Below, piece by piece: positions 26,859-35,727 of a stretch of 64,000 bases of DNA. The position numbers were made by a program, and so were the translations under genes. Position 1 is the first letter of the stretch. Each line of letters starts with the position of its first letter. This DNA comes from Streptomyces cathayae (GTDB lineage: Bacteria > Actinomycetota > Actinomycetes > Streptomycetales > Streptomycetaceae): NCBI RefSeq assembly GCF_029760955.1, contig NZ_CP121682.1, positions 3,410,001-3,474,000 of the forward strand, in the 5' to 3' direction. The notes under the pieces were generated by a model. The model had not been told where the DNA came from and did not search any database. It saw only the letters and a program-made list of their open reading frames with translations.

Positions 26859-27488
26859 ATGAGTGCCGCCAGCCGTGCCCCCCAGCGCGCGAATCGCGCC
26901 ACCCGCGTCCACCGCCGTGCCGTCCTGACCGTCGGCACCGCAGTGACCGCCCTGCTGGTCTCCGCGTGCGGTTCCGGCGGAACCTCGGGCGGGGGTGGCA
27001 ACACCAACTTCGTCACCAGCAACGAAGGCATCTCCACCGTCGCCAGGGGTGAGCGCGCCACCGCGCCCGACCTGTCCGGCGAGACGCTCGAGGGCGAGCC
27101 CCTCGACGTCGCCGACTTCCAGGGCAAGGTCGTCGTCCTCAACGTCTGGGGCTCCTGGTGCAACCCGTGCCGCGCGGAGGCCAAGCACTTCGCCAAGGTG
27201 TCCGAGGACTACGCCGACCAGGGCGTGCAGTTCGTCGGCATCAACACCCGCGACAGCAGTGCCGGCTCGGCGCTCGCCTTCGAGAAGGACTTCGGCATCA
27301 CCTACCCGAGCCTGTACGACCCCACGGGCAAGCTGATGCTCCGCTTCGAGAAGGGCACCCTCAACCCGCAGGCGATCCCCTCCACCCTGATCCTGGACCG
27401 CGAGGGGAAGATCGCGGCCCGCTCGCTGACCGCGCTCAGCGAGGAGCGGCTGCTGAAGATGCTCGAGCCGGTCGTCGCGGAGAAGTGA
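26859..27488 (+). CDS. resA: Thiol-disulfide oxidoreductase lipoprotein (ResA/TlpA type)
   Basis: 209 residues from ATG 26859. Signal peptide with lipobox (LLVSACGSGG), then a thioredoxin fold with the active site Trp-Cys-Asn-Pro-Cys in VLNVWGSWCNPCRAEAKHF and the cis-Pro loop in QAIPSTLILDREGKI. It keeps apocytochrome c cysteines reduced outside the membrane for haem attachment, receiving electrons from CcdA. The ccdA gene starts 1 bp after its stop, so they form one operon. Confidence 0.92.
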   Translation: MSAASRAPQRANRATRVHRRAVLTVGTAVTALLVSACGSGGTSGGGGNTNFVTSNEGISTVARGERATAPDLSGETLEGEPLDVADFQGKVVVLNVWGSWCNPCRAEAKHFAKVSEDYADQGVQFVGINTRDSSAGSALAFEKDFGITYPSLYDPTGKLMLRFEKGTLNPQAIPSTLILDREGKIAARSLTALSEERLLKMLEPVVAEK

Positions 27489-27489
27489 C

Positions 27490-28284
27490 GTGACCCCCCT
27501 CACCGCGCTCGCCGCCGGGACCGCCTCCCTCGCCGCCGACCCCGCCTACAACGGCACGGTACTCAACGGCGCCCTGCTGGTGGCGCTGCCCATCGCCCTG
27601 CTCGGCGGGCTCGTCTCCTTCTTCTCGCCCTGCGTCCTGCCGCTGGTCCCCGGCTACCTCTCCTACGTCACCGGCGTGTCCGGCACCGATCTGGCCGAGG
27701 CCCGGCGCGGCCGGATGGTCACCGGCGCCTCGCTGTTCGTCCTCGGCTTCACCGTCGTGTTCGTCTCCGGCGGCGCCTTCTTCGGCTACTTCGGCCAGAC
27801 GCTGCAGGAACAGTCCGGCATCCTGACCAAGGTGCTCGGCGTCCTCATGATCCTCATGGGCGTCTTCTTCATGGGGATGATGCCCTGGCTCACCCAGCGC
27901 GAGTTCCGCTTCCACAAGCGGCCGGCGGCCGGCCTGGCCGGCGCGCCCGTCCTCGGCGCCCTGTTCGGCATCGGCTGGACGCCCTGCATCGGCCCCACCC
28001 TCGCCTCCGTACTGACGCTCTCCGCGCAACAGGAGAGCGCCGGACGCGGGGCCGTGCTGACCGTCGCGTACTGTCTGGGGCTGGGTCTGCCCTTCGTCCT
28101 CGCGGCCGTCGCCTTCCGCAAGGCGCTCGGCGCCTTCGGCTGGGTCAAGCGGCACTACGTCTGGGTCATGCGGATCGGCGGCACGATGATGATCCTGACC
28201 GGGGTGCTGCTGCTCACCGGCGTGTGGGACAGCCTCGTGACGCAGATGCAGACCTGGTCCAACGGCTTCACTGTGGGGATCTGA
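27490..28284 (+). CDS. ccdA: Cytochrome c biogenesis protein CcdA
   Basis: 264 residues from GTG 27490. Six transmembrane helices; the conserved PCVLPLVPGYLSYV segment carries one redox Cys and the GWTPCIGPTLASVL segment carries the other, the two that pass electrons from cytosolic thioredoxin to ResA. Length and motif spacing match CcdA rather than the larger DsbD. It sits between resA and resB, with spacings of 1 and 5 bp. Confidence 0.94.
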   Translation: MTPLTALAAGTASLAADPAYNGTVLNGALLVALPIALLGGLVSFFSPCVLPLVPGYLSYVTGVSGTDLAEARRGRMVTGASLFVLGFTVVFVSGGAFFGYFGQTLQEQSGILTKVLGVLMILMGVFFMGMMPWLTQREFRFHKRPAAGLAGAPVLGALFGIGWTPCIGPTLASVLTLSAQQESAGRGAVLTVAYCLGLGLPFVLAAVAFRKALGAFGWVKRHYVWVMRIGGTMMILTGVLLLTGVWDSLVTQMQTWSNGFTVGI

Positions 28285-28289
28285 CCTCG

Positions 28290-30077
28290 ATGAGTACGAC
28301 TTCCGGAACCGGGTCCGAAGCAACCCCGGCGGGGCCCGAAGAGTCCGCGGCCGGTTCCGGCACCGGCGACCAGGAGCTGGGTGCCGCCGGTTCCCAGCTG
28401 TCCACCGCGCCCACGGAGGAGCCGCCGAACCTGCCCGCCCTGGGCGTCATCGGCTGGGCCCGCTGGTTCTGGCGGCAGCTCACGTCCATGCGGGTCGCGC
28501 TGCTGCTGCTGCTCCTGCTGTCGCTCGCCGCGATCCCCGGCTCGCTCATCCCGCAGACCGGCATCGACAGAACCCGGGTCGACGACTTCCGCGAGCAGCA
28601 CGACGTCCTCGCACCGATCTACGACACGCTCGGCCTGTTCAACGTCTACAGCTCGGTGTGGTTCTCGGCGATCTACATCCTGCTGTTCGTCTCCCTCATC
28701 GGCTGCATCGTGCCCCGCACCTGGCAGTTCGTCGGCCAGCTGCGCGGCCGTCCGCCGGGCGCCCCGCGGCGGCTGACCCGGCTGCCCGCCTACACCACCT
28801 GGCGCACCGAGGCCGAGCCCGAGCAGGTCCGTGAGGCCGCCCTGGCCCTGCTGCGGAAGCGCCGCTTCCGCGCCCACCGGGCCGGGGACGCCGTCGCCGC
28901 CGAGAAGGGCTATCTGCGGGAGGTCGGCAACCTCACCTTCCACATCGCCCTGATCGTGATGCTGATCGCCTTCGCCTGGGGCCAGCTGTTCAAGTCCGAG
29001 GGCAACAAGCTGATCGTCGAGGGCCAGGGCTTCGCCAACACGCTCTCGCAGTACGACGACTTCAAGTCCGGCAACCTCTTCGACGTCGCCGACCTGGAGC
29101 CGTTCAGCTTCACCGTGAAGTCCTTCACCGGCACGTACGAGCCCTCCGGCCCCAACAAGGGCACCCCGCGCACCTACGAGACCGAGCTGGTCCACAGCGA
29201 GGGCGCCTACGGCAAGGAGAAGACGACCAAGGTCGAGGTGAACAAGCCGCTGAAGGTCGGCGACGCCAAGGTCTACCTCGTCAGCCACGGCTACGCGCCC
29301 GTCGTCACCGTCCGCGACGGCGAGGGCAAGGTCGTCTTCAAGGACGCCGTGCCGCTGCTGCCGCTCGACGCGAACGTCACCTCCTCCGGTGTGGTCAAGG
29401 TCCTCGACGGCTACCGCAACCCCGAGGGCGAGAAGGAGCAGCTCGGCTTCAACGCCTTCTTCGTGCCCACCTTCGGCGGCTCGGCCGTCGGCACGATGCT
29501 CTCCCAGTTCCCGGCACTGGACTACCCGGTGCTCGCACTCTCCGCCTACCACGGCGACCTGAAGGCCGACGCCGGCATTCCGCAGAGCGTCTACCAGATG
29601 GACAAGACGAAGATGAAGGAGTTCAAGGACTCCGAGGGCGAGCTGTTCAAGAAGCTGCTGATGCCCGGCGAGACCATGACCCTCCCGGACGGTGCCGGCT
29701 CGGTCACCTTCGAGAAGGAGATCAAGGAGTGGGCCGGCTTCCAGATCGTCCAGGAGCCGGGCGGCGGCTGGGCCCTCGCCGGTTCCCTCTTCGCGATCGG
29801 TGGCCTCGCCTGCTCCCTGTTCATCCAGCGGCGCCGCGTGTGGGTGCGGGCGGTCGAGGGCCCCGACGGCGTCACCGTCGTCGAGATGGCCGGGCTCGGC
29901 CGCAGCGAGTCCGCCAAGGTGCCCGAGGAACTCGGCGACCTGGCCGGAATCCTCTACGACCAGGCTCCCGGCGTCCCCGACGCCGATGACGCCGACGCCG
30001 ATGACGCCGCCCCCGCAGCATCCGTCGATTCCCCCGACCCCCAAGCCGCATCTGCCGAAGGGGCTGAGAAGCCTTGA
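28290..30077 (+). CDS. resB: Cytochrome c maturation protein ResB (Ccs1)
   Basis: 595 residues from ATG 28290. A disordered N-terminus of about 50 residues precedes four membrane helices and a large exported domain (about residues 240-480), as in Ccs1/ResB. Family blocks are WRQLTSMRVALLLLLLLSLA, PGSLIPQTGIDRTRVD and VGNLTFHIALIVMLIAF, with the conserved His for haem in the last. With ResC it exports haem and joins it to apocytochrome c. The tail is Asp/Ala rich. The stop overlaps the TTG start of resC (TTGA). Confidence 0.93.
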   Translation: MSTTSGTGSEATPAGPEESAAGSGTGDQELGAAGSQLSTAPTEEPPNLPALGVIGWARWFWRQLTSMRVALLLLLLLSLAAIPGSLIPQTGIDRTRVDDFREQHDVLAPIYDTLGLFNVYSSVWFSAIYILLFVSLIGCIVPRTWQFVGQLRGRPPGAPRRLTRLPAYTTWRTEAEPEQVREAALALLRKRRFRAHRAGDAVAAEKGYLREVGNLTFHIALIVMLIAFAWGQLFKSEGNKLIVEGQGFANTLSQYDDFKSGNLFDVADLEPFSFTVKSFTGTYEPSGPNKGTPRTYETELVHSEGAYGKEKTTKVEVNKPLKVGDAKVYLVSHGYAPVVTVRDGEGKVVFKDAVPLLPLDANVTSSGVVKVLDGYRNPEGEKEQLGFNAFFVPTFGGSAVGTMLSQFPALDYPVLALSAYHGDLKADAGIPQSVYQMDKTKMKEFKDSEGELFKKLLMPGETMTLPDGAGSVTFEKEIKEWAGFQIVQEPGGGWALAGSLFAIGGLACSLFIQRRRVWVRAVEGPDGVTVVEMAGLGRSESAKVPEELGDLAGILYDQAPGVPDADDADADDAAPAASVDSPDPQAASAEGAEKP

Positions 30078-31222
30078 CTCTCGCCGCCGCAACCGATCTG
30101 GCCACCGCCACGAGCCTGGCCGCCGCGAACAACGAGAACCTCGCGGAGATCAGCAATGTGCTGATCTACTCCGCGATGGCTGTCTACACCCTGGCCTTCC
30201 TGGCGTACATCGCCGAATGGATCTTCGGCAGCCGCAGCAAGGTCGCCCGCACCGCCGCCGCGCTCACCCCCCGGGCGCAGGCGGCCGGGAAGGGCCCCGC
30301 CGTCACCGTCGACACGGCGGGCGGCACCGCCGTGCTGGAGCGGCCGAAGGTCGTCGTACGGGCCGGGGCCGGCACCCGTGACGTGCCCGACGGGCCCGGG
30401 GCGCACGGCGGGGACGAGCAGGGCGACCTCTTCGGGCGGATCGCCGTCTCCTTCACGGTGCTCGCCTTCCTGGTCCAGTTCGGTGGTGTGCTCACCCGGG
30501 CGCTGTCCGTGCAGCGGGCGCCCTGGGGCAACATGTACGAGTTCAACATCACCTTCACCACCACCGCCGTCGGCGTGTACCTCCTGCTGCTGGTGCTGAA
30601 GAAGAACGTGCGCTGGCTCGGGCTGTTCCTGACCACGACCGTGCTGCTCGACCTCGGTGTCGCCATCACCGTCCTGTACACCGAGAGCGACCAGCTGGTC
30701 CCCGCGCTCGACTCGTACTGGATGTACATCCACGTCTCCACCGCGATCCTGTGCGGCGCGGTCTTCTACGTCGGCGCGGTCGGCACGATCCTGTACCTGT
30801 TCAAGGACTCCTACGAGGGCAAGCTCGCGCGCGGCGGCAAGCCCGGCTCCTTCGCCACCTCCGTCATGGAGCGGCTGCCCGCCTCCGCCTCGCTCGACAA
30901 GTTCGCCTACCGCGTCAACGCGGCCGTCTTCCCGCTGTGGACGTTCACGATCATCGCGGGCGCCATCTGGGCGGGCGACGCCTGGGGCCGCTACTGGGGC
31001 TGGGACCCCAAGGAGACCTGGTCCTTCATCACCTGGGTCGCCTACGCCGGCTACCTGCACGCCCGCGCCACCGCCGGCTGGAAGGGCCGCAAGGCCGCCT
31101 ACCTGGCGCTGGCCGCCTTCTGCTGCTGGCTGTTCAACTACTACGGCGTGAACATCTTCGTCTCCGGCAAGCACTCCTACGCCGACGTCGGCCTGGGCGT
31201 CCTGCACTCCATCGGGTTCTGA
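30074..31222 (+). CDS. resC: Cytochrome c maturation protein ResC (CcsA/CcsB)
   Basis: 382 residues from TTG 30074, overlapping the resB stop; no better start fits the operon. About eight membrane helices. The tryptophan-rich WWD haem-handling motif is intact (WAGDAWGRYWGWDPKETWSF), flanked by histidines in WMYIHVSTAILCG and SGKHSYADVGLG. It forms the haem channel and synthetase with ResB. It is the last gene of the resA-ccdA-resB-resC operon, closed by a strong hairpin at 31261-31317. Confidence 0.94.
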   Translation: MTLAAATDLATATSLAAANNENLAEISNVLIYSAMAVYTLAFLAYIAEWIFGSRSKVARTAAALTPRAQAAGKGPAVTVDTAGGTAVLERPKVVVRAGAGTRDVPDGPGAHGGDEQGDLFGRIAVSFTVLAFLVQFGGVLTRALSVQRAPWGNMYEFNITFTTTAVGVYLLLLVLKKNVRWLGLFLTTTVLLDLGVAITVLYTESDQLVPALDSYWMYIHVSTAILCGAVFYVGAVGTILYLFKDSYEGKLARGGKPGSFATSVMERLPASASLDKFAYRVNAAVFPLWTFTIIAGAIWAGDAWGRYWGWDPKETWSFITWVAYAGYLHARATAGWKGRKAAYLALAAFCCWLFNYYGVNIFVSGKHSYADVGLGVLHSIGF

Positions 31223-31260
31223 ACGCCGTCGGCTTCTGAACGACCCCGGCGCACCGCCCG

Positions 31261-31317
31261 CGAAGGCCGGTCGCCGTGACCCGGTCTCCGATCCCGGGTC
31301 GCGGCGACCGGCCTTCG
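31261..31317 (+). terminator. Strong hairpin after resC
   Basis: CGAAGGCCGGTCGCCGTGACCCGG and its near-perfect complement (one mismatch pair near the tip) flank an 8-nt loop. It lies between the convergent resC and the GNAT gene and can terminate both. Confidence 0.85.
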
Positions 31318-31328
31318 TCATCACCGCA

Positions 31329-31874
31329 TCACCCCGACACGGGCTCCGGGTCCGTCGCCAGGCGGGCGTGGAGTTCCACGTCGTGGCGGACACCGTCGTA
31401 TGCGAGCTTCTGCCGTTGCCGTCCTTCCACCGCGAAGCCGGCGGCGCGCGCCACTGCGCACGAGGCGGGATTGTTCACCCGGTGCCCGAGCTCCAGCCGG
31501 AAGAGTTCCGCGTCGTCGAAGGCCCAGCGGGCCACAGCACGGCAGGCACGGGAAGCCGTGCCCCGGCCACGAGCCGTCGCCGTCGTCCAGGAGGAGACCC
31601 ATCCGGTGGCATGACGCCGGTCCACCGGGCCGGCACACACCTGGCCGAGCACGAGGCCACCGCCGTCGACGACGGCGAAGGAAAAGGCGGAGCCCGCGGC
31701 CCACTGCTCATCACGGGCCGTCGTCCACCGCTCGGCGGCCCGGACGGAGTCGACCGGCTCGCCGGACTGGCCGCGCATGAGCGGATCCGCGAACGCGGTC
31801 GTCACCGCCCGGACGTCCTCGGCCCTCCATCTCCGCAGCACCAGGCCGGAGGAGGCATCCACACGATCGCGCAC
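31329..31874 (-). CDS. GNAT family acetyltransferase (RimJ/RimL type)
   Basis: 181 residues from GTG 31874, chosen as the point where the family begins (LVLRRWRAEDVRAV). Conserved RimJ/RimL features are the W-x-x-A-R-D-E-Q-W segment, a strand ending in the acetyl-CoA loop ARGRGTASRACRAVARWAF, and LGHRVNNPASCAVARAAGF, which contains the Asn-x-x-Ser helix. Acceptor unknown, typically an N-terminal or small-molecule amine. Copy C of the 80-bp element lies 150-230 bp upstream. Confidence 0.85.
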   Translation of the reverse strand: MRDRVDASSGLVLRRWRAEDVRAVTTAFADPLMRGQSGEPVDSVRAAERWTTARDEQWAAGSAFSFAVVDGGGLVLGQVCAGPVDRRHATGWVSSWTTATARGRGTASRACRAVARWAFDDAELFRLELGHRVNNPASCAVARAAGFAVEGRQRQKLAYDGVRHDVELHARLATDPEPVSG

Positions 31875-32020
31875 GACGCGAGTCTTCCTCGGCGTTCCTC
31901 GCCTGTCACGTCGGTTTCCCCGACCGCCCGGGGCACCGAGAGGTCGTGTCCCGCCATGTGGTGTGGGGCCTTTGCGGCCCCTGCGCTGCGGGACCGGAGG
32001 GGGGGGTGCCGTGCGGAAAA

Positions 32021-32100
32021 CCGTGAGCAGTCGGCGGGCAGGTGTCACTCAAGCGCTCAGATGAGCGGCATCAGGACAGTGGTGGCCGAAGTGCTCACGG
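32021..32100. repeat. 80-bp dispersed palindromic element, copy C (inverted)
   Basis: In the opposite orientation to A, B and D. Read on the minus strand it begins CCGTGAGCACTTCGGCC and ends GCCGACTGCTCACGG, with CGCTCATCTGAGCG in the centre. Similarity to copy A continues outside the 80 bp on both sides (about 31950-32165 in total), including CCCCGGGGAGGACACACCG on one flank and CCCGCAGCGCAGGG on the other. Confidence 0.85.
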
Positions 32101-32323
32101 CTTCGGGACGGTGTGTCCTCCCCGGGGCATGGAGGCGTGTCCCGGCATCGCCCACGTCGAGCCCGCCGGCAGCGCGACCGACCTCCGGCCCGCGACGCCG
32201 CCTTCAGACCCCTTGCACCACCCGGAGGGACACCGCCCGGGGCACCCGACGTGACAGCGCCACAGAACGTGCAGCGCCACAGAAGGGGAGCGGAAACCGG
32301 GAAACGACGTCGCCCCCCGACCC

Positions 32324-32378
32324 TTGACTTTCCCAGCGGGAAAGTGAGACTCTCACTTTCCTACTAGGAAAGTGAGGT
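32324..32378 (+). promoter_or_regulatory. Promoter and palindromic operator of the MarR-type operon
   Basis: TTGACT at 32324-32329 is a good -35. A perfect inverted repeat at 32339-32361 (GGAAAGTGAGA, one central base, and its complement) covers the -10 region, and another half-site, GGAAAGTGAGG, follows at about 32367-32377, directly before ATG 32385. A repressor bound here would block RNA polymerase. The regulator gene at 32846 is the obvious candidate. Confidence 0.75.
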
Positions 32379-32384
32379 GTTGCC

Positions 32385-32849
32385 ATGGACGACATCGCTC
32401 CGGAGCAGGCGCGCACCGCCCTCGACGCAGCCGACCGCGCTCGACGCCAAGTGGCCGGGGAAGTCGGCCTGCCCCGCGGCTACTGGTGGGCGATGGCGGC
32501 CGGCTGGATCCTGCTGGGCGTGCTCAGCAGCGTGGCGCCACCGTGGCCGGCCGGGATCGCGACCCTGTGCTTCGGCATGGGGCACGCAGTGCTCGCGTCA
32601 CGTCTGCTCGACGGACGCCGGCGCACGGATCGGCTGCGGGTGAGCGCCGCGGTCGCCGGCCGTCGCATCCCGCTGGTCGTGGTCGGCATGCTGCTCGGGC
32701 TCGTCGGGGTCACCGTCCTCGCGGCGCTCGCGCTCGACGCCGACGGCTCCGGTCATGCCGGCATCTGGGCGGCGGTGCTGGTCGCGGCTGTCGTCGGGTT
32801 CGGTGGGCCGGACATCCTGCGTGTTCTGCGTCGTTGGGTACGGGCGTGA
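32385..32849 (+). CDS. Small membrane protein of a MarR-type operon
   Basis: 154 residues from ATG 32385. Four hydrophobic helices (about residues 34-52, 55-72, 92-112 and 122-140) with a short charged N-terminal segment (ARTALDAADRARRQVAGEVGLPR) and an Arg-rich end. The pattern, a four-helix protein paired with a short winged-helix regulator under a palindromic operator, is common in actinobacteria; function unknown. The stop overlaps the regulator start (GTGA). Confidence 0.8.
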   Translation: MDDIAPEQARTALDAADRARRQVAGEVGLPRGYWWAMAAGWILLGVLSSVAPPWPAGIATLCFGMGHAVLASRLLDGRRRTDRLRVSAAVAGRRIPLVVVGMLLGLVGVTVLAALALDADGSGHAGIWAAVLVAAVVGFGGPDILRVLRRWVRA

Positions 32850-33163
32850 CGAAAGCACGTTTCGACGAGCTGATCCATCCCAGCACCCGTCTGTCTCTGG
32901 TGGCGACACTGGCGGCGGCCGACTGGGCCGAGTTCGCCTTCCTCAAGGACCGGTTGGGACTGTCCGACTCCGCGCTGTCCAAGCAGCTCACGACGCTCGA
33001 GGAAGCCGGGTACGTCACCACGGAACGCCGCCTCAGCGGCAGCCGCCGGAAGGTACGCGCCCGGCTCACCGGCGCCGGCCGGGATGCCTTCGACGGCCAC
33101 ATCGCGGCGCTGCGGGACATCATCGCCGACGCCGCGACATCGTCCGAAAGCCCTCCGGTGTGA
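32846..33163 (+). CDS. Winged-helix MarR-like transcriptional regulator
   Basis: 105 residues from GTG 32846. It is a compact winged-helix protein: FDELIHPSTRLSLVATLAAADWAEF, recognition helix DSALSKQLTTLEEAGYVTTER and wing SGSRRKVRARLTGAGRDAF. This is the transcriptional regulator type of the DUF (winged-helix MarR-like) family usually found with a small membrane protein. It most likely represses its own operon through the palindrome upstream of 32385; no ligand pocket or cysteine switch is evident. Confidence 0.85.
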   Translation: MTKARFDELIHPSTRLSLVATLAAADWAEFAFLKDRLGLSDSALSKQLTTLEEAGYVTTERRLSGSRRKVRARLTGAGRDAFDGHIAALRDIIADAATSSESPPV

Positions 33164-33269
33164 AGCCGCCTCCGCCGCCCCCGAGGACCGGTCCGGCCGG
33201 TTGTCCTGCCTCCGGGGCACAGGGAGAGGGCCGGGCCCCGGGGCGGTGGCCGCTCCGGGGCCCGGTGCG

Positions 33270-33935
33270 TCAGGCTGCCGCGCTCAGCGGTTCGGCCCGG
33301 TCGGCGTCGTGCAGGGACCGGATCAGTGCGGAGCGGGCCCGGGCGACGCGGGAGCGGACCGTACCGACCGGGCAGTCGCCGAGTTCGGCCGCCTCCGCGT
33401 AGGGCAGGCCGAGGAGTTGGGTGAGGACGAACGCCTCACGGCGTTCCGCGGGCAGCGCGTCCAGCAGTTCGGTGAGCGCGATGCCGTCGTCGAAGCCGGG
33501 CAGACCGCGCTCCTGGGCGCCCTCGGCGGCGGCCTGCCAGTCGTCGGTGTCGAGGAGACGGGGGCGGGCGGAGGCGTGCCGGTAGCTGTCGATCACCGCG
33601 CGTCGGGCGATGGACAGCAGCCAGGTGCGGGCGGAGGAACGCCCCTCGAAACGGTGCAGGCTGCCGAGGGCCCGCAGGAAGGTGTCCTGGGCGAGGTCGT
33701 CGGCGGCCTGGGGATCGGCGCTGAGGTAGGTGACGAAGTGGCGGACGTCTCGGTGCAGGGCGCGGACGAGGTTCTCCACGGCCTCCGGGTCGCCGGCGCG
33801 GGCGGCGAGTGCCCAGGTCGTGGTCGACTCGTCGAGGGCCGTCCTCTCGTCACGTGTTCTCGCGGTGTGCGGCGTCGTGTCGGATGCGACAGGTGATGCG
33901 GCAGACGATGCGGCAGACAGGGCAGGACTGGTCAC
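33270..33935 (-). CDS. ECF sigma factor, SigC-like
   Basis: 221 residues from GTG 33935, with an extended Ala/Ser-rich N-terminus. Region 2 reads VRHFVTYLSADPQAADDLAQDTFLRAL and region 4 reads ERREAFVLTQLLGLPYAEAAELGDCPVGTVRSRVARAR. The combination of ARTWLLSIARR and LTQLLGLPYAEAA is what I know from the mycobacterial SigC group, whose members are tied to copper supply. No anti-sigma gene is adjacent. The His/Met-rich membrane protein lies upstream on the same strand, which fits a metal role. Confidence in a sigma factor is high, in SigC grouping moderate. Confidence 0.85.
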   Translation of the reverse strand: MTSPALSAASSAASPVASDTTPHTARTRDERTALDESTTTWALAARAGDPEAVENLVRALHRDVRHFVTYLSADPQAADDLAQDTFLRALGSLHRFEGRSSARTWLLSIARRAVIDSYRHASARPRLLDTDDWQAAAEGAQERGLPGFDDGIALTELLDALPAERREAFVLTQLLGLPYAEAAELGDCPVGTVRSRVARARSALIRSLHDADRAEPLSAAA

Positions 33936-34149
33936 CTGATGTCCTTCTCGGGAGTCCGGAGGTCCGGCACGGGAACCCGGCGAGCAGAGCGGAGATCCGG
34001 CGTGCGGACCGGCCGCGCACGGCGCGCGGCGGATCCGGTGGTGGGGTGGGGGGCGGACCTACGCACAGCGCGCACGGCGGCGTACGTCCGTTGCCCGAGC
34101 CGCCGTCCGGGCGCGGGGCGCCCTGGGCGGTGTCGGGGAACCGGCTGTC

Positions 34150-34845
34150 TCAGACGACAGCGGTCCCCGCCGGCGGGCCCCGAGGAGTGATCGCGTACAC
34201 GAGGAACAGCCGCTGCGGCCGGTGGGCCGTGCGGCGGTGGCGGGGGGTGACGCGCGGGCGGCGCGGTGGTGCGGCGGGAGCGAGCGGCAGCCGCAGCGGT
34301 GCGGCCAGCCATCCGGCGACGGCCCGCAGGATGCGGAAGGCCGCGCGTTCGCCGTACGCGAGCCACAGGCCGCTCAGGAGTGCGGCCAGCAGGTGGGCGG
34401 CGAGCATGCCCGCGGAGGACAGGGACGTCCCGTCCATGGTGTGGCCCACCATGTGGCCCGTCTCCGTCATGGAGTCCATCGCGCCCATGGGGCCCGTCGG
34501 CTCCGCGACGGAGCTTCCGTGACCCCTGTGGGGCACATGGAGCATGGAGTGCGTGGCGGCCGTCGTGCCGTCCGTGGTGGACGTCGTCGCGCGTTCCTGC
34601 GCGTACGAGAACCACAGGTGGAGTGCCGCCTGCGCGGCCGTCACGACGGAGGGGACGAGGACGAGCCCGCGCTCCCGGTCGGCCAGACACCACGCCGCGC
34701 CGCCGGTCACCGCCGCTCCGGCGGCGAGGGACCACCACGGCACTCCGGTGCCCGACATCAGGACGTGCCCCAGGGCGGCGAGCAGCACGCAGACGGCCGC
34801 GAACACCGCGGCCCGTGTCGTGCGGAAGCACCACCCGGCAGTCAT
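34150..34845 (-). CDS. His/Met-rich membrane protein, possibly copper-related
   Basis: 231 residues from ATG 34845. About five transmembrane helices. Between helices 3 and 4 an exported loop of about 60 residues is packed with metal ligands (HSMLHVPHRGHG and MGAMDSMTETGHMVGHTMDG), a composition typical of copper-binding loops. The C-terminal tail is Arg/Pro rich. I do not recognise a named family. It stands 214 bp upstream of the SigC-like sigma gene on the same strand, so they may form one unit for copper handling; this is inference. Confidence 0.7.
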   Translation of the reverse strand: MTAGWCFRTTRAAVFAAVCVLLAALGHVLMSGTGVPWWSLAAGAAVTGGAAWCLADRERGLVLVPSVVTAAQAALHLWFSYAQERATTSTTDGTTAATHSMLHVPHRGHGSSVAEPTGPMGAMDSMTETGHMVGHTMDGTSLSSAGMLAAHLLAALLSGLWLAYGERAAFRILRAVAGWLAAPLRLPLAPAAPPRRPRVTPRHRRTAHRPQRLFLVYAITPRGPPAGTAVV

Positions 34846-35085
34846 GGCGGCTCATCCTCGCATTCCGGCCTCGCTGTCACGCGGGGGTACGGAAACTTCC
34901 CCGGCCCGGCACTCAGCACTCCTCAGGTGATTCACCTCACACCAACAGGCGTGAATCCGCGAGGAGTTGAGCCCGACTTCTGTCCCCGGAGGTGCGTCTG
35001 TGACAACGGATCGGACGGGGCGGGCCGGACGGGGCGGGACCCGTCGGGGGACCGACGGGGCGGCGGGCCGCGGCTGCGGGCCCGC

Positions 35086-35727
35086 GTGGACGGCGTACCC
35101 GGCATGGTGCCGTTGCTGGCCGCCGCGGACCCGGAGGCGGCCCGGTCCCCTCTGCGTCGGCACCTCGAACTGTGCCTGGGCGAGCGCCCGTTCCACTGGT
35201 CGTGGCGGTACGCACCGGGTGCCGGCCGGCTCGCCGACACTGATCCGCCGCCGGGCTGGAGCCGGGATCCGGCGTGGCTGCTGCTCGCACTCACCGAGGC
35301 CGCGTGCCTGCCGGGCGGCGACGAATTCGCCGGACACGTGGCCTCGTTGGTGCCGGAGCACCTCGTGCCGCCCGCCGACACCGCTCGCCCCGACGGCCCT
35401 CGGGACACCTCTGCCGCCGCCGTCACCGCCTCGGCACTGCTCCTGCTGGGCCACCGGGACCGGGCCGTCGCCGTCCTCGAAGAGCTCGTCGGCGGGCAGC
35501 TGACCGCCGACGGGCGGCTCCTGGACGGCTGTTACGACCTGGCGGCCGGAACAGCCGTCCGGCACGAGCCGATCTGGGGCACCTTCTTCCTGGCGTACGC
35601 CCTCGCGGAGCTCGTCGGCCCGCCGGCTGCCGAAACCGTCCAACCGGCGGTCGGCACCGGCCAGACGGCCACCGGTACCAGCCGACCAGCGGTCGACACC
35701 GGCCAGACGGCCGCCGATACCGGTTGA
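35086..35727 (+). pseudogene. Truncated glycoside hydrolase family 88-like protein
   Basis: From GTG 35086 the frame encodes about 213 residues. LLLALTEAACLPGGDEFAGHV, DTSAAAVTASALLLLG and the ending CYDLAAGTAVRHEPIWGTFF resemble the last third of GH88 unsaturated glucuronyl hydrolases (DSSAAAIxASxLLEL and the WGD-like aromatic site). The first two thirds of the barrel, with the catalytic Asp residues, are absent. A GTG with a good GGAGG site at 35000 is out of frame by one base, suggesting a frameshifted start. The final 25 codons are a tandem repeat (TGQTA units). Assignment is by recalled pattern only. Confidence 0.4.
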
